Assembly (NCBI GenBank): GCA_030699825.1
Contig: JAUYKV010000017.1
Coordinates: 1 to 64,000 of the forward strand
Length of the DNA stretch: 64,000 bases
Origin: Pseudomonas sp.
Lineage (GTDB): Bacteria; Pseudomonadota; Gammaproteobacteria; Pseudomonadales; Pseudomonadaceae
Reading direction: 5' to 3'
The notes below the pieces were generated by a model. The model was not told the DNA's origin. It searched no databases and saw only the letters and a list, made by a program, of their open reading frames with translations. Positions within the stretch are counted from its first letter, which is position 1. Each line of letters starts with the position of its first letter. The translations under genes were made by a program, and so were the position numbers. Of this stretch, positions 62,049 to 64,000 are shown piece by piece.

Positions 62049-63179
62049 TCAGACCCCCAGCCGGGTGCAAATCAAGGTGATCAGCGCATCGCTGACCACC
62101 AGCGCCACGATGATACTGACCACCGCCCGGGTGGTCGCCTGCCCTACCGCCTGGGCGTTGCGTCCGCAGGCCAGGCCGTAGTGGCAGCCGATCAGGCCGA
62201 TCAGCACGGCGAACACCAGGCTCTTGCCGATGCCCACCAGGAAATCGCCGAGGCTGAGCATCTCCAGACTCTGCTTGAGGTAAAGCTGTGCGGAAATATC
62301 GAACAAGCCGGAACCGATGATGAAACCGCCGAGAATGCCAAGGGCGTCGGCAAACACGCAGAGCAGCGGCATGCTCACCAGCAGCGCCAGCACGCGCGGC
62401 AGGACGAGAAACTCCAGCGGCGGAAAACCGAAGGTCTTCAGCGCATCGATCTCCTCGTTGGCCTGCATGCTGCCCAGTTCCGCCGCGTAGGCCGCGCCGG
62501 TGCGCCCGGCCATGATCACCGCGGTCATCAGCGCGCCCATCTCGCGGGTCATGCCGATGGCCACCATGTTGGCGATATACAGCTGGGCACCGAAGGCCTG
62601 CAGCTGGGCGGCGCCGACAAAGGCCAGAATCAGGCCGACCAGAATGGCGATCAGCGCCACTATCGGCAGCGCGCCCGGCCCGCACTGCTGCAGGGCCAGC
62701 CAGAAATCGCTGCGGCGCATGCGTCCGCGGCCGCGCAGCTGCCGCCCGAGGGCCAGCAGTACCTCACCGAGAAAGCGACAAGCCTGGCCGATACTGGCCA
62801 GCACACCGAGCAACAGCAGCCCCAGGCGGGTCACCGGACCATACGCGGGCGTCGGCGCCTCCTGGGCCTGGGTAGACGGTTTGGCGGCCATCTGCAACAG
62901 CCGCTCGACGCCGTCCGGCAAGCCTTGCCAGCGCAGCTCCACACCCTGCGCCACGGCCAGGCGCTGCAGACGGCGCAGCAGCGCCAGCAGACTGCTGTCC
63001 CAGGCGGTCACGGCGACATCCACCTGCACCTGCGCGGGCAGTTGCCGCTGGCTGTACCAGAGGGCTTCGAGGTCGGGCTTGGCCGCCTGCAGCAACCAGG
63101 CGCCGTCCACCCGCAAGCGTGCCGGCCGGTCATCCTCTAGCGACCATCGCAGCCCTGCACCCTGCTCGTCCGTAGCCAT
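62049..63179 (-). CDS. MlaE-type permease with N-terminal STAS-like (MlaB) domain
   Basis: 376 aa. The first about 100 residues (LRWSLEDDRPARLRVDGAWL, DVAVTAWDSSLLALLRRLQR) look like a STAS/MlaB domain with Asp-Ser-Ser at the expected place. The C-terminal 260 residues are the MlaE permease: GPGALPIVALIAILVGLILA, EMGALMTAVIMAGRTGAAYA, AELGSMQANEEIDALKTFG (the EID conserved motif) and several helices. Fusion of MlaB to MlaE is a known variant. It starts 14 bases after parC and heads the transporter operon; order permease-ATPase-MCE-lipoprotein. Confidence 0.92.
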   Translation of the reverse strand: MATDEQGAGLRWSLEDDRPARLRVDGAWLLQAAKPDLEALWYSQRQLPAQVQVDVAVTAWDSSLLALLRRLQRLAVAQGVELRWQGLPDGVERLLQMAAKPSTQAQEAPTPAYGPVTRLGLLLLGVLASIGQACRFLGEVLLALGRQLRGRGRMRRSDFWLALQQCGPGALPIVALIAILVGLILAFVGAAQLQAFGAQLYIANMVAIGMTREMGALMTAVIMAGRTGAAYAAELGSMQANEEIDALKTFGFPPLEFLVLPRVLALLVSMPLLCVFADALGILGGFIIGSGLFDISAQLYLKQSLEMLSLGDFLVGIGKSLVFAVLIGLIGCHYGLACGRNAQAVGQATTRAVVSIIVALVVSDALITLICTRLGV

Positions 63180-63193
63180 CCCAGCGCCCTCTG

Positions 63194-64000
63194 TTAGCCC
63201 TGCTTTTCCACCAGCAGCGCATCGACCCGCTGGAAGCCACGCGGCAGCTTGTTGCCGCGCCGGCCGCGTTCACCCTTGTAGTGCTCCAGGTCAGCGGCCT
63301 TGAGCGACAGGGTACGCTTGCCGGCCTGCAACACCAGGGTCGCACCGCCCGGCAACACCACCAGGTCGGTGAGGTATTCTTCGCGGCTGGCGACCCGCTC
63401 GCCGGGGATGCCGATGATCTTGTTGCCCTTGCCCTTGCCCAGTTGCGGCAGGTCGCGGACCGGGAACAGCAGCAACCGCCCCTCGGTGGTCACGGCAGCC
63501 AGCCAGTCCTGTTCGCGGTTGAACAACGGCCTGGGCGCCAGCACCCTGGCGCCTGGCGGCAGGCTGAGCAGCGCCTTGCCGGCCTTGTTCTTGGTCTGCA
63601 GGTCCTCGCCCTTGACCACGAAGCCGTAGCCGGCATCCGAGGCGATGACGAAGAGGCCGCTGTCGTCCGGCAGCAACACGCACTCGAAAGTCGCCCCCGG
63701 TGGCGGGGTCAGGCGCCCGGTCAGCGGCTCGCCCTGGCCACGCGCCGACGGCAGCGAATGGGCGGCCAGGGAGTAACTCCTGCCGGTCGAATCGATAAAC
63801 ACCGCGGACTGGTTCGAGCGGCCCGGCGCGGCGGTCTTGAAGCCGTCGCCGGCCTTGTACGACAGGCCGGTGGCGTCGATGTCATGGCCCTTGCCGCAGC
63901 GTACCCAGCCCTTCTCCGAGATCACCACGGTGACCGGCTCGGTGGGCAGCAACTCGGTTTCCGACAGGGCTTTGGCCTCGGCGCGGGCGACGATCGGCGA
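63194..64000 (-). CDS. parC: DNA topoisomerase IV subunit A, C-terminal part, 5' end outside window
   Basis: About 268 codons are visible and the frame is open to the window edge; the apparent start at 63952 is an internal TTG. The sequence SPIVARAEAKALSETELL, then EPVTVVISEKGWVRCGKGHD leads into the beta-pinwheel C-terminal domain with repeated blades (QSAVFIDSTGRSYSLAAHSL, GYGFVVKGEDLQTKNKAGKA, NKIIGIPGERVASREEYLTD, GKRTLSLKAADLEHYKGERG). This is the ParC-specific pinwheel. The catalytic Tyr region lies beyond the window. In PAO1, parC is likewise near the serB region. Confidence 0.93.
   Translation of the reverse strand, partial: SPIVARAEAKALSETELLPTEPVTVVISEKGWVRCGKGHDIDATGLSYKAGDGFKTAAPGRSNQSAVFIDSTGRSYSLAAHSLPSARGQGEPLTGRLTPPPGATFECVLLPDDSGLFVIASDAGYGFVVKGEDLQTKNKAGKALLSLPPGARVLAPRPLFNREQDWLAAVTTEGRLLLFPVRDLPQLGKGKGNKIIGIPGERVASREEYLTDLVVLPGGATLVLQAGKRTLSLKAADLEHYKGERGRRGNKLPRGFQRVDALLVEKQG

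Overview
The window is a high-GC chromosomal segment from a Pseudomonas species. Outside one inserted block, gene content and order follow, from memory, the PAO1 block PA4933-PA4964: rpsR, rpsF, rlmB, rnr, tRNA-Leu, purA, hisZ, hflC, hflK, hflX, hfq, miaA, mutL, amiB, tsaE, nnr, queG, then orn, rsgA, motB, motA, HDOD gene, rhdA, psd, PA4958-like gene, fimX, serB, ytjB-like gene and parC. No database search was possible; identities rest on motifs and family recognition.

Left part (1-21867): almost all genes are on the minus strand. They cover translation (S18, S6, 23S methylation, RNase R), a Leu(CAG) tRNA with its own promoter and terminator, a chemoreceptor, purine and histidine biosynthesis, the HflKC membrane-protease regulator, HflX, the RNA chaperone Hfq, tRNA modification (MiaA, TsaE, QueG), mismatch repair (MutL), cell-wall amidase AmiB and NAD(P)HX repair. 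QueG is the only plus-strand gene.

Middle part (about 21868-43840): an accessory island lies between queG and orn, which are neighbours in PAO1. Its left end holds a HigBA-like toxin-antitoxin pair, a decayed IS with GGGGTCA-type inverted ends, a ParDE-like pair and a DDE integrase-type transposase. The rest, on the minus strand, is a two-partner secretion / contact-dependent inhibition locus in cdiB-cdiA-cdiI order: a TpsB transporter (562 aa), a 4939-aa filamentous exoprotein, and a lipoprotein whose start overlaps the exoprotein stop by 4 bp. The exoprotein tail begins at a VENN tetrapeptide and carries a GHSQG alpha/beta-hydrolase (lipase/esterase) nucleophile motif. A secreted lipolytic toxin with a lipoprotein immunity partner is therefore the most interesting hypothesis here. 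A frameshifted fragment that looks like a second, different toxin overlaps the end of the lipoprotein gene.

Right part (43845-64000): oligoribonuclease, a membrane-anchored methyltransferase, RsgA, the MotAB stator with a candidate sigma-28 promoter, an HDOD protein, rhodanese, phosphatidylserine decarboxylase, a PilZ-like protein beside FimX (type IV pilus / c-di-GMP), SerB with a divergent SMP_2-family membrane protein, a four-gene Mla-type lipid ABC transporter operon, and the 3' part of parC.

Intergenic spaces hold several dispersed palindromic repeat families. One (about GAGAGGTTGTGAAAATATCGAG) sits at gene ends and repeatedly contains or touches the stop codon. There are also short 7-bp and 13-bp tandem repeats.
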